Shown here: positions 11,000 through 23,812 of the stretch, in pieces
Layout: the number at the start of each line of letters is the position of its first letter
How positions within the stretch are numbered: the stretch's first letter is position 1
Assembly: GCA_028023455.1 (NCBI GenBank)
Contig: JAQFVV010000564.1
Coordinates: 124,001 to 188,000 of the forward strand
Reading direction: 5' to 3'
Source: Epiperipatus broadwayi
Lineage: Eukaryota; Onychophora; Udeonychophora; Euonychophora; Peripatidae
DNA: 64,000 nucleotides
The notes under the pieces: model-generated
Database searches by the model: none
Told to the model about the DNA's origin: nothing
The model's input: only the letters and a program-made list of their open reading frames with translations
Program-made: the position numbers and the translations under genes

Positions 11000-13195
11000 A
11001 GAGGTAATCTCCTATCCATATGCACTGGGTCTATTTTAAAAAATATAAGATTATATATAGAAAATTTAAAGTTAACTATTTAAAATTTATTATAATAGAA
11101 TTGGATTATATTTTGACTAACAGAAAATACATATTTCACGATTGTAATGTTCTTAATAAATTTAACATAGGAAGTGATCATCGATTAGTAAGATGTAAGA
11201 TATGTGTTAATGCAAAACTAGAGACAAAAATTATTAAGAAAAACAATATTTACAGTTGATATTTCTAATCTTCAGAAACATTGTAATGAATTTAAATTAG
11301 AACTTACAAATCGGTTTCAAGTATTAGTAGATTTTGAACATGATTCAGATTTGAATGAAATTAATATGAAAATAACTGATACACTTTTAAAAACTGCAAC
11401 AATGATAGCTGGTAGAAAAAAGCAATTGACCAATAAAATTTCTACTGAGACTAGAGAATTTTTGAAGAAAAGAAGGAATATGAAGATATACAAAAATGAT
11501 GCATTAAAAAGAATTGAATATCTTGAATTTTGTAAAATGGTATGGAAAAGAGTTTAAAATGATATAAGAAAATATAACTGTGAATTAGCAAGGAAAGCTG
11601 TAGAAAAAAATAAAAGGTGTAAAACAACATTTTGGTATTGATAGGAAATTTATATCTGCAGTAAGAAAAAAAGATGGCATTATTACTAAAAAATGAGATG
11701 ACATCATGAAATAGGTAGAAGACTTATAAGAATCAGTATCTCCTATATCTATTATATCTTCCGAATTACCCAGAATTTTAAATGAAGAAATGAGACATGC
11801 AATTAAATTTATGAAGAAATGAAAGTCTCCAGGTAATGATGGAATTATAATTGATATATTAAAGGAAGTAGGTGAAGAAATAGAAATTTTTTTAGCAAAA
11901 TTAAATACCAAATGTCTAAATGTTAAAGATGTACCAGATGATTGGAAGAATGCAGCATTAATATTAATATTTAAAAAAGATGATAAAGAAGATATTAGAA
12001 ATTACAGACCTATCAGCCTTTTATCAGTTCATACAAAATTTTTACCAAAATAATTACAACTTGTCTACAGAGAACATTGGATTTCCACCAACCAAGAGAA
12101 CTAGTTGGATTTAAAAGTGGTTTTAGTACAATACATCATATCCAGGTATTGAGAGAAATTATAGAAAGGACTATAAACATTTCTTCAGTGAGTAAAGCAT
12201 TGGATCATCAAGGTATAGATCCAGGATATTGTCATATTTTGAAGAATATTTATAAAAATGCAACAGCAACAATTAGATTACATAATGATACTAGGAAAGT
12301 CAACATTGAGAAGGGTGTAAGACAGGGTGACTCCATATCTCCAAAACTTCTTACAGCAGTGCTGCAAAAAGTATTTTGTGGATTAGGAATGGGAATCTAA
12401 AGGTAAGTAAATGGAGATTATTTAAGTCATTTAGATTTTAAAAATGATGTAGTTGTTTTGCAAATAATGCTTTAGAGCTATAGGAAATGTTGCAGGGGTT
12501 ATCAGATGAAAGTAGGACTAAAGATAAATGTTAAAAAGACTAAAGTAATGTTTAGTGGATTTTCTCAAAATATGAAAATAAAGATTGATTATGATGAGTT
12601 AGAAAAAGTTAACAGCTACAAATACCTTGGTCAGATTATCAATACAGATGGAAACAATGGTTGAAGTTAATCATAGAATTAAACTTGGTTGGAGTGCTTT
12701 TGGTAGAAATAACTTGATACTAAAAGGAAATATGCCTATGTGTTTGAAAAGGAAAGTTTTTAATAAATGTGTTATACCAGTTCTTACTTATGGTTTTGAG
12801 ACTTGGACAGTTTATAGAAGAGCAATACAGAGATTTCAGACCATTCAAAAAAGTATGGAGAAATGTATGTTGGGAGTAACAAAAAGAAATCGAAAATGCA
12901 ATACATGGGTTAGAGAACAAGCAGGTGTTACTGACCTCATTGAAAAAATTAAAACAAATGTGAATTGGGCTGGACATATTGCTAGAAGAGATGATAATAG
13001 ATTGACAATTGAAATCTTAAACTGGACACCAAGAGATCTAAAAGACCCAGAAAGAGACCACATATGAGGTGGATGGATGAAATAAGAAAGTGTGTGGGGT
13101 GATGTGGAGAAGGGAAGCTAAAGATCAGAGATGGATTGAACTTGCAGAGACGTTTATCCTGCAGTGGATTGATAATGGTTGATTATGTTGATTAC
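11000..13195 (+). pseudogene. decayed RTE-type LINE (endonuclease C-terminus, RT, 3' end)
   Basis: Readable fragments in successive frames follow the order of an RTE-class polyprotein. The end of an APE endonuclease comes first (IDYIL-like ELDYILTNR and GSDHRLV, about 11095-11190). A linker follows (11351-11557), then reverse transcriptase with the hallmark GVRQGDSISPKL (about 12315-12350) and a thumb region (VLTYGFETWTV, about 12780-12815). Last is the RTE tail WAGHIARRDDNR...WTPR (about 12966-13035) and, after a frameshift near 13100, RREAKDQRWIELAETFILQW ending at a stop near 13180. A short TTGATTATG repeat follows, as in RTE 3' ends. Many stops and frameshifts mean it is dead; the 5' part is missing or unrecognisable. 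Fragments of the same family lie at 42235-42430 and 48165-48235. Confidence 0.75.
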
Positions 13196-13407
13196 AATAG
13201 AATTAAATATGTAATTTAATATAAATAAGTAGAAGTGTTAGTTTGAATTAAATTAAAACATTTATAAGAAAAGTGTTTTGTTTTGCTTGGTATACATAAT
13301 TTATTATAATATTTGTATTTATGAAATCATAATATAGGGAGCATACCAATAGCTCAAACAAGCTCTTAATTGATAAGTATGGTAAGAGAAAAATATTTAA
13401 AATCTCT

Positions 13408-13480
13408 ATCTAGAACATTTCTATACCCAGATCAATTGGTTTCGAGCTTTTGGCTCACCTCATTGAGGATCTAGAATATT
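13408..13480 (-). ncRNA. degenerate hammerhead-like motif, family B copy 1
   Basis: Read on the minus strand: CCTCA, ATGAGGT in the CUGANGA position, stem II GAGC-CAAAA-GCTC, GAAA, the near-palindrome CCAATTGATC, then TGGG. Stem II and GAAA are perfect. The first core base is A instead of C and the last is T instead of A, so cleavage is unlikely. An outer GAATATTC block could extend stem I. Confidence 0.4.
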
Positions 13481-13810
13481 CAGACACTAAATCTAGAATA
13501 TTAACTCAAACCCCAGCACTTATTTAATACGTAACATTTAAGTAGAAAAACTGAAATTTTCGGACATGAAAATGTCTTTAACTCCAGCTATCTAACTTAA
13601 ATAGTTATATGGGACCGAACCAAAATTCAGATCTACCATATATTAATAGCCTTAACATTGCCAAGGCCTTAAAAGCAAAATTATAATCAATAAAGCAAGT
13701 CATATATAGTGTGACATTGCTTTTATGAGTGTGTATTTACAAATATGTAATATAGGAAGCATACCAATAGCTCAAACTGTGGTAAGAGAAAAATATTTAA
13801 AATCTCTATC

Positions 13811-13880
13811 TAGAACATTCCCATCCCCAGACCAATTGGTTTCGAACTTTTGGCTCACCTCACTGAGGAGCTAGAATATT
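13811..13880 (-). ncRNA. degenerate hammerhead-like motif, family B copy 2
   Basis: Same layout as copy 1: TCCTCA, then GTGAGGT, GAGCCAAAAGTTC, GAAA, the palindrome CCAATTGG, TC, TGGGGATGGG. TCCTCA can pair with TGGGGA as stem I, and GAATATTC with itself beyond an internal loop. The core deviates at C3 and A9. Confidence 0.4.
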
Positions 13881-14028
13881 CAGACCCTAGAGCTAAAATA
13901 TCAGTTTGGTAGATCTGAATTTATTTCAGTCCTATATAGCTATTTAAGTTAGATAGCCGTAGTTAAAGACATTTTTATGTCTGAAAATTTCAGAGTAAAG
14001 TGTTGAGTTTTGAGTTGATATTTTAAGG

Positions 14029-17000
14029 CAGTGATGATATGCCAAATTTTCAAGAACCGGTTCTCTAAAGGTAAGTTGAATTTAACTACCTATTTTGTTT
14101 ATTTTTCTTCTTTCTAAGCATGAAAGCAAATCACTTCCTGGTTTCATGTCTAAAATTTTTGGCGACTTCTCAGAAATTTTGCATGACCTTCTTCCCTCCC
14201 CCGCCCATACACAAAAAAGTGCAGCAGTGCACATGCACACTATGATGTACTTTGCAATCTCACTTAAGGAATCAAAAAGAATTAAAACATTTTTATAATT
14301 GGAAAAAACTTATTTATTTGGCAAGATATTTCCATATTGACATTCTATTTGCATCATATGTCTCCTTCAGGTTGATGATGCTTTTTGACTATAACATCAT
14401 CAGCTGTATTGTGATTTCTTAGCCAAACATGAACTGAGTCACTGCAATCCCAATGATCTAATGAAAGACCTATCCAATTTATTACTAGAAGATTTGCCAC
14501 ATTTTTCACTTCAAGGTGATTTCTTTTATCTGAATAAATTGTGTTCATCACAGAAAACCTTCATTCATTCTCAGTGGAACTCACAACAATAGTTTTAATT
14601 ATATTTTTAGCTCTTTGGATAGTTTCAGGTACAACATGTTTCTGGTGATTTCTCATAACATTTTCAACATAATCACAGAAATCATTAACTGAAATCTTAT
14701 GATGAAATTCTTTGTAAAAATCTGGTAATTTCTCTTCAAATTATTTATACGGATTCAAATTATTTATATGGAACTACAGCTTCTTCCAAATTTCAAACAT
14801 CTGGGTTCACAATTTTAATTAATTGATGGATTTTATTATTTCTATCTTGAAAATTATTATGTATGCTATTACAATTCATTAATCTTAATGCCATATTTGT
14901 TGTAACTACATTCAATAATTTTTGATGGGGAAGACTTACACATTTGTTGTCTTCAACAAAATTAATATGCATGAATTCCTTAGAAGAGATAGTTTTATTT
15001 ATTATTTTTTCATAAGTACAACTCTTCTCTCTGAGATATTCAAATGCTTTATTTGTTTCCTTAATCAATTGTTCAGCACACAATATATTTACACATCTTC
15101 CTTGAAGAGCAACCAACAACAAAGAAATTTCTTCTAGTATATCGATTATTAAAGCCACATCTCTCGTAAAATATTTGTTAGCAATATGTTTAGCCATTCC
15201 AGAAAATTTCATATTAGTAGAAAAAAATCATGCAGTGCTGGATAGGCACACCATCTTGCAACTGCTGTTCTGTGACTGCATGCTGCCCATCTTGGATCAA
15301 AATGTCTACCAATTTTTAGAATTTCAATTTCCCAAATTGATTGAGATTTTATTCCATGCCATTTGTTTTTTATTAGACTGATGGAAGATTTTGTATATTT
15401 TGTCAATAAATGCTTTAAAGTGATTCATTTGCTTTATGTCTTTGATATAATCATCCAACACAACCTGAAAATGATGACTCAAACAATGCCAAATAATAAT
15501 CTCAAGATAGTGTTTTTTTTATTTTAACATTCACTCCTGACCACCTTCCCAGAATCACACTTGCTCCATCTGAACAAAATCCAATCAAATTATTCTTCAA
15601 ATATGGACTATCAAATCCTACTGAATGCAGACTTTGTAGTAAGACAGTGTAAATGGTTTCAGCATCTTGGTTTTGTAATTCTACTAAATCTACAAATATT
15701 GTTGGTGAAAAATCTGTATCTTCAAGCCCTAATAAAAATGATAAGGACTGTTTTGCATGATATTTTTGATGTCTCATTAATTATAACACATATCTTTAAA
15801 TTCTGATCTATTATTTTTCTAAACACTTCCTTTTTAATGTATTTTGCAATGTGCTTAACAATTTTGACAGCCGCAAATTGAGAATGGAGTCCCACTCCCA
15901 TATCTAACCCATTCTTTTTTTTGTAATTCTATCAAAAGTTCAATATCAGAAAACGGTCAGTTTAGTTTTGTTAAAGTGCAAACCATATTGGAAATTTTAC
16001 AAGTAGAGCTTGTAAACTTTTCATGAGCTTTGTTTATGAATTTGGAAATTGCATTTTTTGCACTTTCTTTCAATTGCATCACACATATCTGGTATGCTTT
16101 TGATGAAAAGTGTTCCTTTATTTTTTTTGAAGAGAGGCTTGTTGAAACATTTTATTTTTTTCCACTTGGAACACTATTACATCTTCTCCAATCTTTTGAC
16201 ACATGAGTTGCTTTCACTTTTATTGACTCGATTTTGGTATAGATATCACACCCAAGCTGTTTTCCAATAAGTAAATCACAATATTTTTCTTTGAATTCAT
16301 TGGCTTATTTCATATTCCAGCATTCAGGAAAGTCATTATCTACATTTATTTTATATGCATCTTTTGTACTTTTGGAACTGGACAGCTTATTTGTATTGTC
16401 AACATTATTTTCTGTTGTATCAGAAGAAACAGAAAACAAAACTTGATTCAAAATATCCTTTACTATAGTTTTCGATTCTGTATCAGTTTTTGGATCTTTT
16501 ATGAAAAAATCCGATATTGTTTGGCATTTTTGTTTCATTTCTTGTGAAGGGTTTATTTTTATTATATTCTCATGTTACATTCGTCTTAGAAGAAAAAAAA
16601 ACATCTAATTAATTGATTTTTAATACAAATGAATGTTAACAAATTATAAAACTGAATTAAAATAGTAAAATTTAAAAAAAGAAAAAAAATATTTAAAAAT
16701 GAGTCATGCCATTTGATAAGCCAAAGTTATTGTTTTTTATCATCTTGCCCAGTTATTCTAGAAAAATATGTTGAAATCATTGTTAAAAAAAGACACTCTG
16801 TTACATCAGATATAGCAAGCTAAATGAAAATAATGTACTATAAACTTACTACAGCTGGTCATCCATTAAATTTACTAATCAAATAAAAACAAATCTTGCA
16901 TGATAAATATATAAGTGAAGAAATAAAATATTCGAATAAAAAATAAAAGTTAAATAGATATTTAAAACAAAGTCGGCCTAATAAAATCATTGGAACAATT

Positions 17001-17651
17001 GTTTTATATTACTGTTTATTTTTGCAATGGTAGGTCCTTTTGAATGAAATTATTTTATCTTTAAAGTAAAATAATTGAAATTTCATTAAAAAAATTATGG
17101 TAATACATAAATACATTTGTGCCGAATTTATTTCTAATTTTTAATTTTAATAACGCCTCTGTTAAATGTAAGTAAACTAATAGTTAATTAATTTCTTACT
17201 TAGCTTGAGTAAAAATTAAATATGGATTCCTTTATCACTAATAAAATAACACTTTTTATTTGTATACTTTTAAAGAAACTAATTTGAAATGCAATAAATA
17301 ACGGATTTAATTACTTAAAACAAAACTGTTGTGAATTATTTCTTGCAGAATAATTCTTAATCACTCAAATTTCATCGTGCATATCACACGTACTAAGTGC
17401 AATATCGTATAGTCGAATTATTCTGAGGAAAGCATTTTGAACCCAATCTGTTCAAAAAGAATCATTGTTACATTAGATATAACCAAAAAAAAAATACAAT
17501 ATTGTTGGAAACAATTAAGTAATTTGTTAATTTAACTCTTTTTTAGGATAATAATAATAAAATTTATTTTCGGATAATTTAACTACTGGTTCGCTAATTT
17601 TTTTTTAATTTTAAGAACCGGTTCGCGTGAACCGGTTGGATATCATCACTG
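14029..17651 (-). mobile_element. hAT transposon 1 (with transposase remnant)
   Basis: The ends are inverted: CAGTGATGATAT at 14029 and ATATCATCACTG ending at 17651, each followed inward by AACCGGTT-type sequence. This CAGTG start and an internal minus-strand transposase of hAT type define the element, about 3.6 kb long. The 8-bp flanks (TTTTAAGG on the left, GATCTAGG on the right) match only partly, so the target duplication has decayed or the flanking sequence has changed. It sits inside the plus-orientation unit of family B. Confidence 0.8.
14354..16538 (-). pseudogene. hAT transposase pseudogene (KIAA1586-like)
   Basis: Minus-strand fragments read in order. An N-terminal start (MKQKCQTISDFF) is at 16538. 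The catalytic region includes PTIFVDLVEL and GFCSDGASVILGRWSGV (about 15540-15700), matching the conserved FCSDGAS..G segment of hAT transposases and the domesticated KIAA1586 family. A helical insertion region (MKFSGMAKHIANKYF, 15212-14793) follows, and then the C-terminal LSLDHWDCSDSVHVWLRNHN (about 14470-14400). At least several stops and frameshifts break the chain, so no functional protein is made. The organisation and order suggest one original gene of roughly 700 codons. Confidence 0.8.
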
Positions 17652-17676
17652 GATCTAGGGTCTGAATTATCTAGAT

Positions 17677-18850
17677 CAGTGGTCTTCAACCACCGGGCCG
17701 TGGACTGGTACCAGGCCGCAGAAGTTTTCTGCTAGTCTGTAGCTAGACTGGCAAGACAGTTTCTAATAACAAAATAATACGATTTTAAACTTTTAATTAA
17801 TATGAACAATTTTTATTTATTTTTTTCATCACATTTTTTCGCGATTAAAAAAAAAGAAACAGAACAAAAACAAAATCGAATCAATCATACATAAATTAAT
17901 TTGTTTTTCTATTTATCACAGATGTTTAGGGGGTTGGGGGAGAAAAAGTTTTTTATTATAGAAACTCCGGTTGTTTTTTGATAGCCAATCACTGCTGCTT
18001 GTCAGCATTGTTAAAACAATAAAATGTAACATGACTTTTTTTGATCTCTTAAATTTTTTCTACTTTCTCTTTTAATATTTCATTTTTAGTGTTTTTTTTT
18101 GACTTTAAGTTTTATTTTGAAAATCAATTTTTATTACCTTTTTTTAAAAATAAAAACCAAAAAATAAGTTATGTCACTAACATTTACAATGTATTTCTCA
18201 ATATATCCCCACCACCCCAAAATAAAGTAAGATCAAAACTTTTGATTTTTTTCAAGCTTCGTTTTCTTTTTTTTTTTGTTTAAAAATACGCCCACTTTTT
18301 TTTGGCCTATAAGGCAATATTTTTTTTGGCTTTATTTGTATACCTCTAAAATACTAAAACTTTTATTTTTAAAACCAATTTCTGTTACCTTTTTTTAAAA
18401 ATAAAAACAAACAAAAAATAACTTTGGTGTCTATCTTTTGTCTCAGTTGATAACAAAGTATTTTTCAACCCCCCCCTCCCAAAAAAAAAATAAGATCAAA
18501 ACTTTTGACTTTTTCAACATTCAGGTCAATAACATTTTATTCTTGCATGTTTTAACAATGAAATAATAAACGTAAAATGCAAGCACATTAATGAGAACGA
18601 TTGTTATTGTATGTTTTCTGTAGCAGTATGACTGCGCAACTCGAAAAAGAGTTCAATATGTGAAGGTAAGCAACACCATTACTATACACATTAACTAGTG
18701 TGCTGTTTTGGTCAGTTATAACAATTATGCTTATCTAAAGCTAAGCAGGTTACATCTTTAAGAAAATTTATCTGTAGAACTTCTGCCTGTCTGTGAAATC
18801 TTACCCTTATTTTTACAGGGCCGCAGGGGTGAAAAGGTTGAAGACCACTG
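17677..18850. mobile_element. non-autonomous hAT element 2 with exact 8-bp TSD
   Basis: Terminal inverted repeats CAGTGGTCTTCAACC (17677) and GGTTGAAGACCACTG (ending 18850) are perfect over 15 bp. The element is flanked by identical 8-bp duplications ATCTAGAT (17669-17676 and 18851-18858). The subterminal ACCGGGCCGTGG block is typical of hAT ends. The interior (about 1.17 kb) has no transposase and is T-rich with an internal duplication. It lies only a few bases upstream of the family B hammerhead-like motif. Confidence 0.9.
18089..18530 (+). repeat. internal duplication inside hAT element 2
   Basis: A segment of about 170-180 bp starting near 18100 (blocks TTACCTTTTTTTAAAAATAA and AAGATCAAAACTTTTGA) recurs starting near 18350 at a spacing of about 250 bp. 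The copies are diverged, so the duplication predates or accompanied amplification of the element. Confidence 0.6.
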
Positions 18851-18917
18851 ATCTAGATTCTCACTGAGGTGAGCCAAAAGCTCGAAATCAGTTGGTCTGG
18901 GGATGGGAATATTCTAG
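18851..18917 (+). ncRNA. hammerhead-like motif, family B inverted copy
   Basis: Plus strand: TTCTCA, CTGAGGT, stem II GAGC-CAAAA-GCTC, GAAA, TCAGTTGGTC, TGGGGATGGG. Here C3 U4 G5 A6 N7 G8 are all correct and only A9 is T. Stem II is perfect. Because all three family B copies share T at A9, either the family was already inactive or the motif has been shifted by one base. Confidence 0.45.
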
Positions 18918-19064
18918 GTAGAGATTTTAAATATTTTTCTCTTATGCATTTATCAATTAAGAGCTTGAGCTATTAGTATGCTCCCAATATTACATATTTG
19001 TAAATACAAGCTCATTAAAGCAATGTCATGCTATAAGACTTGCTTTATTGATTATTGCATTTAT

Positions 19065-21735
19065 GAATATATTGTATATGTTGCAGTTCTTGGGAAGTCT
19101 GCCTAATTGTAAAAACTAAGATATTTGCAAGTTTTGCATTATATAAAGTACCTAAGAAAAGTTATTTTATTATTCATATTAGTAATGTTTTGAATTATAA
19201 TATCTAAATAGTATTTAAAGTTAAACAATTAAATTATACTTGGCTTTTTTCAAAGAATAGTCATTAAATTAATCCTATCTATAATTTCTAATGGGTTCTA
19301 TTGTTTTCCCATTCCTGTCATTTATTTTCGCTAGCCTCTTGAAAATGCAAGATTGAGTTTTTATTGTCTTTTATTTAAAGGTATCTGTAATTGTTACAAA
19401 AAAGTATTACAAAAGATGAAATTATGAATGTGTATGTATATTGTAAACACATTTTGCTCAGTACATGGTAGAATACTTTTTTAACATACACAGTAGATAG
19501 AGATAAGTGACCACATGTATCTTTTTGCAGGCAACTATTCATCATCTCTCCATAAAAAAATAGTTCTTAACTGACTAATCAATTGTGGTTTATGACAATA
19601 TTTAATGTTTTGCTTCCTGTTTTATCTTCTAACTAAAAATATCTAAATATTCATTTACTAATGATTGAGTGGGTAGTTGTATTAGCTATAACCTGAAAAA
19701 AATTCTAGATTTACTTAGAATTTTTAGTGTAAATTTTCAAATTTTGAATCTAGCATATGAACATGTTAGGGGGATATATTAACCACTGTCTCTTAAGTAC
19801 AATATTTTATTTAATAAAGTAGAATCAACTGTAATATAATGGAATATTGTCATTTCATCATATTTTTCTGCCAGTAAGAGTTTTTTTTATTATTTTTTTT
19901 TATAGCTAACCAAGTCTGTTTATAGATGCTTAAAAGTGTGTTTAATAGGTAAAAAATGTGAATGTATATTCTCATATTTAGATGTGTATGTATACACAGT
20001 ATATTATCAATGAGTAAATTTAATGGATTTTCAGATTGCAGCTCTAAAATTGAGATGCTAACCACTATGTTCCATTGGTGATCAAGTGTTATTATTTTGT
20101 TATAGATTTTCAGCACCCTGTATAGTTTAGTGCAGCTGTAAAGTGGGAAATTCTGGAATTCAAAGTCATGGATTGTGGCTCCACTCCATCATTTTAGGCA
20201 GAGATCCCTACATAAATGCATATTTTTTAATAGATTGCAAATTTCAATTTTGTTAAGTCAGGTTATTTTCAGACAGAAAATTAATATAAACTTTATTTTG
20301 CAATAGATTTAAATTATGTAATCATAGATATTTTATCTCTAGAATAATTAATTTTAGTCTGAGCTATATATAAGTTAAATAATCTTTGTTTTTTGTTTGA
20401 ACTGGTATGCATGTATTATTGTTTTTTTTTAAACACAAAACCTAAGTATGATAAAAGGGAAATATTTATTATAGCGATTGCACAAAAATTATTTTAAAAA
20501 TAAAAACATTTTTAATTCCACAATTATTTAGCATTCATTTCTATGTTTATGTTGCTGTTTTTTTTTTTTAAGAGTATTTTATCTTATTGATTTATTAAGT
20601 GCAAAGTTCTTTATTATTCTTCAAAAAATGACTATTTACAATCTTCCTTTAATAAGTTAATTTGTTTTCCATAGATTTTTTTTTTTTAAAAAAATATTGC
20701 CTCGAAATTCATAATACATATTGTAATGCTATGAATTGATTGCAAGTAGAGTAGTTTGCATTACAGGATTGCTTTGTCACCAAATTATTAAAGACAGTTT
20801 AATAAAATAATATAAACTAGTTTAATACTATATATATGTGCTGTACGCACAGATAATGAAGCTAGTACAGTATATATAATCGAAAGCAAATATACTATTT
20901 TAGTTGAGTGCTTTCGAGAGACTGCTTGCTCTCACATACATAAATCGATTTATAAATTGTATAAGTAGCAGTATGTATGCATATGGATTACATATGTATG
21001 TGTAACATGTAATTATATTGATTTAAAGAAAAAAATCCATAAAATATTTTAATATCATAGTACATATTATATTGTATCTGACTTTACACTATATATTGAA
21101 ATAGGATAGTAGTAATGGGAATGTTTTATTTTATCAAATATGCGCACATGTGTGTGTTTCTTTTATATGTGTATTGTGTAAAATTAAAAATGACGAAATT
21201 GTAACCTTTGTAATGAAGGGTAAAAAGCAGAAAATAGTTAAGTCCACTGGATAATGCAGCAATTATGACAATATTTTCTACTAGGAAAGTATTTACCACG
21301 TGTGGATAAGGAACGAGAGATATACCAGTCGAACACCTGAAACTATATTGTTTTATCCAGATACGAACATTGATAGTGCCCAAGATATAACTTTGCTTGT
21401 TTACAAAGAAGAAAATTGTGCCCCAAGAAAAGAAGAGGATCTATCGTAAGACCTATCATATACTTGTTTATAGTGAGAGTCATTTCCCTTGTCTACAATC
21501 ATTGATGCCTAAGAAGATATTGTCCAAAATGTGCATTACAGGCCAAATCATAAGCTTATGGTACCAATAAAAGCATGATAAAAATATTTATTATCTTTGT
21601 AAGTTTTCATATATATATTTCTATTATTATTAGTATGGGTGTTATTCATAATTACATTTAAAATTTTTTTTTATAACTATTTGTTAGTTTATATATTTAT
21701 TTTTTCATATGTCAGTTTGATTCCACTATTAAAAC
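19065..21735. other. A+T-rich non-coding with one SINE-like remnant
   Basis: No gene is visible. A decayed tRNA-like block is listed separately at 20118. Around 20820-21000 a few less A+T-rich bases (short GTAC- and TCGA-containing words) show no recognisable feature. Confidence 0.4.
20118..20215 (+). repeat. old tRNA-derived SINE remnant (family G)
   Basis: The layout TTTAGTGCAGCTGTAAAGTGG, then a CTGGAATTC-like middle and ATGGATTGTGGCTCCACTCC, parallels the segments at 25215 and 34055 and resembles A- and B-box spacing. The boxes are heavily mutated, so this rests on similarity between the copies. Confidence 0.35.
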
Positions 21736-21828
21736 AGGCAAAACTCTCCAGACAGTAGTGCCACTCAGTGCAAACCAGAGATGCCAGAAGGCTTGTGCAT
21801 AAAATTCCTATCTAGTACCTACCTACTC

Positions 21829-21887
21829 ATCCAATATCCCCAGATTAGTTTCTAGCTTATGGCTTTCATCGGTGAGGAGCCTTGGAT
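21829..21887 (-). ncRNA. hammerhead ribozyme motif, family C (one core change)
   Basis: Minus strand: stem I halves ATCCAA...TCCTCA and TGGGGA...TTGGAT pair fully with one G-U and an internal loop. The core is CCGATGA (U4 changed to C); stem II is AAGC-CATAA-GCTA; GAAA is intact; ACTAAT and the cleavage triplet ATC complete it. Apart from U4C and a mismatch at the base of stem II, every element of a type I hammerhead is present. Probably inactive. Confidence 0.65.
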
Positions 21888-21922
21888 CTGAGAGCACTGC
21901 ATCTAGATCTTAGGATCTAATG

Positions 21923-23812
21923 CAATATTTTCCCAAAGTGGGTGGTACTGCCCCCCCCCCGGTTGGTGAAGACTTCTAGGGAGGGGATTGTGGGTTCAGA
22001 AGCATTTGGGGGTGTTCACGTGGTGTAGCACACTGATCATCAGCTTTAACTCGCTCTCAAATCACTAATTTATGGTTATTTTATAAATTGTTTATATGCA
22101 AGAATGGGGGTAGTCAGAGTAATTGTAAATGTTTTGCATATTTTTGATGGGTTTTTTTTTCTCTATTAACAAGTTAAAAGGAATGCAGGCTATTATTGTA
22201 TGGCTAATTTTAAATTTTACTAATAAATAGAAATGGTCATCCTGTGCATTATATTTTTTGTTAAAAAAATAAAGTAATTTTAAGGCCAATATCAGCTGAG
22301 AGAATCTAAAAACTTGTCATATCTCAGATTTGTTTTCTTTTTTGTTTTGAATCTTTTGTAAAGATGGAAAAAGCTATTTCCATTGTATTGAAATTAGAAA
22401 TTATATGTAAAAAAATAAAAAATAAAAAGATGTAAAAACTATATCATTTGTGTTATGATCAATTATCCAAGAAATTGGACATAATGCTGTAATAGTGAAA
22501 GAGGGTACTCAATTTGTATTGCTATAGCTGTGTGTGTTGGGTCTCTTCTGAGTTTACTGTTTTCATTGCTATGTTTTGTTTGCTGGGCAGTTGAGGGTTT
22601 GCTGAACTAAGAGAAATATTTTAATTGTAAAGCAGTAGAGAACTTAATGGAAGAAGGCAGAGCTGAGCCTAGCTTCAAATTATAGTCTGAAAAGAAATGC
22701 ATGGTTGACTCTTGGTTGGCTACTGTTGTTATTATAAAGATTTCTAGAGAATGCTGAGAAATATAAAAATGCCTAAATTTTATCATTAAAATGCTAATGA
22801 ACTCTCAATGTTAGTGCACCAGCCAGACTCCTACGCTGCTGTCATATAGCCACATGCTAGCTGCTAATGATGAACATCTATGTGAAGAAGGGAAGCTCTC
22901 ACTGCCTTGTTGTCATGGCTTATAGCACACTTAAAAGTTACTAAGTCCGGAGATGGTTAATGGAAAGAAACCAGAAGGAAGCTGGATGATATAATTTTTT
23001 TATATTTTATTTATTATCAATTATTATGTCTTGTTGCTATAAATTTTATTGCATTTTTTTATTATTTGTATTTTTTTTATGTCTCTATAAATTATTATTT
23101 GATTTTCCTATTTTAAAATAGTTCTACCAAATTAATTTCTGGAATGCTTGTGGGTATGCCGAGGCGAAGATATATATATACATATTTGTTTATTGTTGTT
23201 GTTTGCTTTTAATACACTGTTCTATTTGAAAAAAGAGAAACATACTTTGCATGAAATTATTATTATTTTTGTAATTTCTGTATGCGATTATTGAAAATTT
23301 ATTGACATGCTGATACGGTTTTTTTTTTTTGTTTTGTTTTGTTGACAGTGGTATTTCCTTTTTGAAAGTATTTTTTTCTTCTCAAAAGTGGCACATAAAG
23401 GTGAGGTTTAGGTTCAGCCTTTCAAAGATATACTGCCTAAAACTTTGTGGTACCAAATAGCAGGGTATTAGAGTTTTGGATAGGGAGAAATCAGGAAATA
23501 TAATCGATTTTGGTTTTATTTCTTCATTTAAACTTAAATTTAATAACTTTAAAAAAAATTTTTTTTTGTTACTGATATTGAGTTTATGTTGATGTCTTAT
23601 TTTGATGTGTGACATTGACATCATGTTATATCTTGTGTGCATCGTATGAATTATGGGGTAGGCATCATCCGATACAGTATCATTAGTTGCTATTTACGTC
23701 AAAAAATCAAACAGATTGAATGTGAAAAACTATTATACTTAGGGTGGGGGGGGGTGTTACAAAATTTGTCTTGTGAAGGGGGCGATGGCCTGAAAAAGTT
23801 TGGGAACCTATG
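21923..23812. mobile_element. hAT element 3 with exact 8-bp TSD
   Basis: The ends CAATATTTTCCCAAAGTGGG (21923) and TTTGGGAACCTATG (ending 23812) are imperfect inverted repeats of the common hAT type (a TTCCCAAA core near the tip, then a run of C or G: CCCCCCCCCC on the left, GGGGGCGATGG on the right). Identical flanks ATCTAATG at 21915-21922 and 23813-23820 give an 8-bp target duplication. The interior has no readable transposase; about 22790-22960 is less A+T-rich and could be a decayed coding piece. Confidence 0.85.

Larger units (their letters stand above)
13316..19060. repeat. family B foldback element with tandem ~418-bp units, split by two hATs
   Basis: Two units in minus orientation start with the same GCATACCAATAGCTC block at 13341 and 13759 (spacing 418). 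A plus-orientation unit begins near 13905 and resumes after the hAT insertions, ending with the same block reversed (about 18965-19060). Each unit carries one hammerhead-like motif. A tandem pair followed by an inverted copy resembles arrangements reported for Penelope-like terminal repeats and retrozymes. No coding sequence is seen in the units themselves. Another fragment lies at 42485-42620. Confidence 0.65.

Noticed and set aside
12720-13063. Minus-strand open frames inside the RTE element
   Set aside because: Antisense shadows of the plus-strand RTE polyprotein, whose motifs are recognisable.
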